5,612 nt of DNA from an uncultured Oscillospiraceae bacterium (lineage in GTDB: Bacteria > Bacillota_A > Clostridia > Oscillospirales > Acutalibacteraceae), in assembly GCA_900554165.1 (NCBI GenBank), contig USGR01000073.1, positions 1 through 5,612 of the forward strand, given 5' to 3'. The position numbers and the translations under genes are program-made. Below, one piece after another: positions 4,453-5,612 of the stretch; within the stretch, counting starts at the first letter, position 1; each line of letters opens with the position of its first letter. The notes below the pieces were generated by a model. The model did no database searches and had not been told where the DNA came from. It was given only the letters and a program-made list of their open reading frames with translations.

Positions 4453-5520
4453 ATGGACAACGAAAAAATGACGAAGATAGGAGAGCTTATAAGCGAGCTG
4501 AGAAAATCCAAAGGCATGACTCAAAAAGACTTGGCAGAGCAGCTTGGAGTAACCGACAAGGCGGTATCAAAATGGGAGCGTGGACAAAGCTACCCGGATA
4601 TATCGCTGATAATACCCCTGTCCGATTTGCTTGGAGTAACGGCAAACGAACTGCTTAGCGGCAAAGCAGATATTGCAGAAAATGAAAATATAGATAACGG
4701 CGAGCAAAGCGAAAATAACGAGGCGGAGAATGTAAAATCTGAAATCGCCGACGATAAAGCCGCCTTATCGGCAAGCGTTGACAAGGAAGATGAAAACAAA
4801 AGTCATATTAACAAGGAACAATCCGCTGAAAGTATGGAGAGCATAGAATTTTCGGCCAATAAAAATGTAGAGGCGGAAGATAATAGTGACAAAATTTCAG
4901 AAGAGTTAAGATTAAGAAAAAGCACAAACTGGGATGAGGTAAGAAATATAATTCTCATATCTTTTTTAGGCTCTGTGCTTATAGCCATTGTAGTATGCAT
5001 GATTTGCGATTTGGCGATAAACGACAGACTTACATGGTCTCCGATAGTGATAATCTCATGTATTGCCGGATGGGTGCTTGCGATTCCAATAATAAAAGCA
5101 CGGCGGAAAGTGGTTATGAAAGCGCTCATAGTGCTCACAATTATAACTATTCCGTATTTGTATTTGCTCTTCCGAACTACTTACATATGGAATATATTCG
5201 CTATGGGCGGACCTATTTATTTTGTGTCCATAATAGGCTTGTGGTGTATGTATGCGACATTTTTACTGCTTAAGGATAAAAAGATGTATGCGGCGGGTGC
5301 GTCTTTTCTTATAGCCGCTCCGGTGACAATATTGATAAATAATATTGCGGAGTATTTTACCGCACTTAACGGATGGACAAACGTAATAAATGATTTTAGA
5401 GAGGCATTGGTAGAAGTCAATCCAATGGATGATGTAGTGAATTTAATATTTATGCTAATTTTGGCGGCCGCATGCTTTTGTACGGGGTATTTTTTATATC
5501 ACAGAGAGCGGGCGAAGTGA
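4453..5520 (+). CDS. Membrane-anchored XRE-family transcription regulator with acidic linker
   Basis: 355 residues from ATG 4453, chosen because AAAGGA (4439-4444) lies eight bases before it and the HTH begins immediately; an in-frame TTG at 4420 has no such site. Residues 7-70 are a typical XRE/HTH_3 domain: LISELRKSKGMTQKDLAEQLGV, recognition helix TDKAVSKWERG, then SYPDISLIIPLSDLLGVTANELL. Residues 72-160 form a low-complexity hydrophilic linker rich in Glu, Asn, Asp and Ser. Six membrane helices follow at about 165-188, 196-214, 221-240, 252-273, 278-297 and 327-349. Positive clusters KARRK, KDKK and the tail HRERAK fall on the cytoplasmic side if the HTH is inside, so the topology is self-consistent. 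The longest outer loop is about 298-326 (YFTALNGW to NPMDD). Such proteins are seen across Firmicutes and probably sense membrane or cell-envelope state; target genes and signal are unknown. A promoter in front and a terminator behind suggest a single-gene unit. Confidence 0.85.
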   Translation: MDNEKMTKIGELISELRKSKGMTQKDLAEQLGVTDKAVSKWERGQSYPDISLIIPLSDLLGVTANELLSGKADIAENENIDNGEQSENNEAENVKSEIADDKAALSASVDKEDENKSHINKEQSAESMESIEFSANKNVEAEDNSDKISEELRLRKSTNWDEVRNIILISFLGSVLIAIVVCMICDLAINDRLTWSPIVIISCIAGWVLAIPIIKARRKVVMKALIVLTIITIPYLYLLFRTTYIWNIFAMGGPIYFVSIIGLWCMYATFLLLKDKKMYAAGASFLIAAPVTILINNIAEYFTALNGWTNVINDFREALVEVNPMDDVVNLIFMLILAAACFCTGYFLYHRERAK

Positions 5521-5549
5521 CCAAACAAAATTAATATAATAAGTTAACT

Positions 5550-5586
5550 GCAGTCGGAAATCGCGAGGATTTTTGGCTGCTTTTTT
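5550..5586 (+). terminator. Strong intrinsic terminator after the XRE gene
   Basis: GCAGTCGGAAATC (5550-5562) pairs along its whole length with GATTTTTGGCTGC (5568-5580), 13 pairs including three G-U, around the loop GCGAG. Six T follow directly (5581-5586). It lies 29 bases after the TGA of the XRE gene. The last 26 bases of the window hold no recognisable feature. Confidence 0.9.
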
Positions 5587-5612
5587 ATTGCCGCTTGAGC
5601 AAGAAAAATGAG

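Noticed and set aside
4434..4658. Plus-strand open frame overlapping the XRE gene start.
   Set aside because: It is an out-of-frame shadow of the clear HTH coding sequence.

Overview
The window looks like DNA from an uncultured low-GC Firmicute of the Clostridia type. From about position 310 onward it is roughly 40% G+C, rich in ATA isoleucine codons, with Shine-Dalgarno sites ahead of most genes. The protein families (B12-type radical SAM plus DUF2344 partner, ECF transporter S component, MocR regulator, membrane-anchored XRE regulator) are all common in gut Clostridia. The first ~309 bases do not fit: they are about 70% G+C with actinobacterial-style codon use, joined in frame inside a conserved motif. 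This is either a chimeric contig or a recombination junction.

Layout. (1) 1-1029 +: 3' part of a TIGR03960-type radical SAM gene, open at the window edge and crossing the composition junction. (2) 1030-1323: a gap of almost 300 bases without a gene but with several inverted repeats. (3) 1324-1992 +: the DUF2344/TIGR03936 partner, with a TTG start, followed by a GC-rich hairpin at 2012-2047. The RNase E/G gene that often follows this pair in Clostridia is absent. (4) 2048-2476: AT-rich, no intact gene, but the minus strand carries what looks like a frameshifted gene remnant (2134-2452). (5) 2477-3007 -: an ECF transporter S component (small substrate-binding membrane protein). (6) 3008-3096: a short divergent control region with a near-consensus promoter, a 17-bp palindrome and a second similar site 42 bp away. 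(7) 3097-4281 +: a MocR/GabR-type regulator (GntR winged helix plus aminotransferase fold) that lacks its C-terminal subdomain. (8) 4453-5520 +: an XRE helix-turn-helix protein with a long acidic linker and six predicted membrane helices, closed by a strong intrinsic terminator (5550-5586).

How the genes may work together. The radical SAM and DUF2344 genes are a conserved pair of unknown precise function. The divergent ECF S component and MocR regulator resemble a vitamin-uptake gene with its own PLP-binding regulator; vitamin B6 is the natural guess but is inference. The XRE protein appears to be a separate one-gene membrane-sensing regulator. Several loci look damaged (truncated mocR, frameshifted remnant, broken neighbourhood), so either this genome region is decaying or the assembly has errors. 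I see no CRISPR array, tRNA, rRNA, insertion sequence or phage module.
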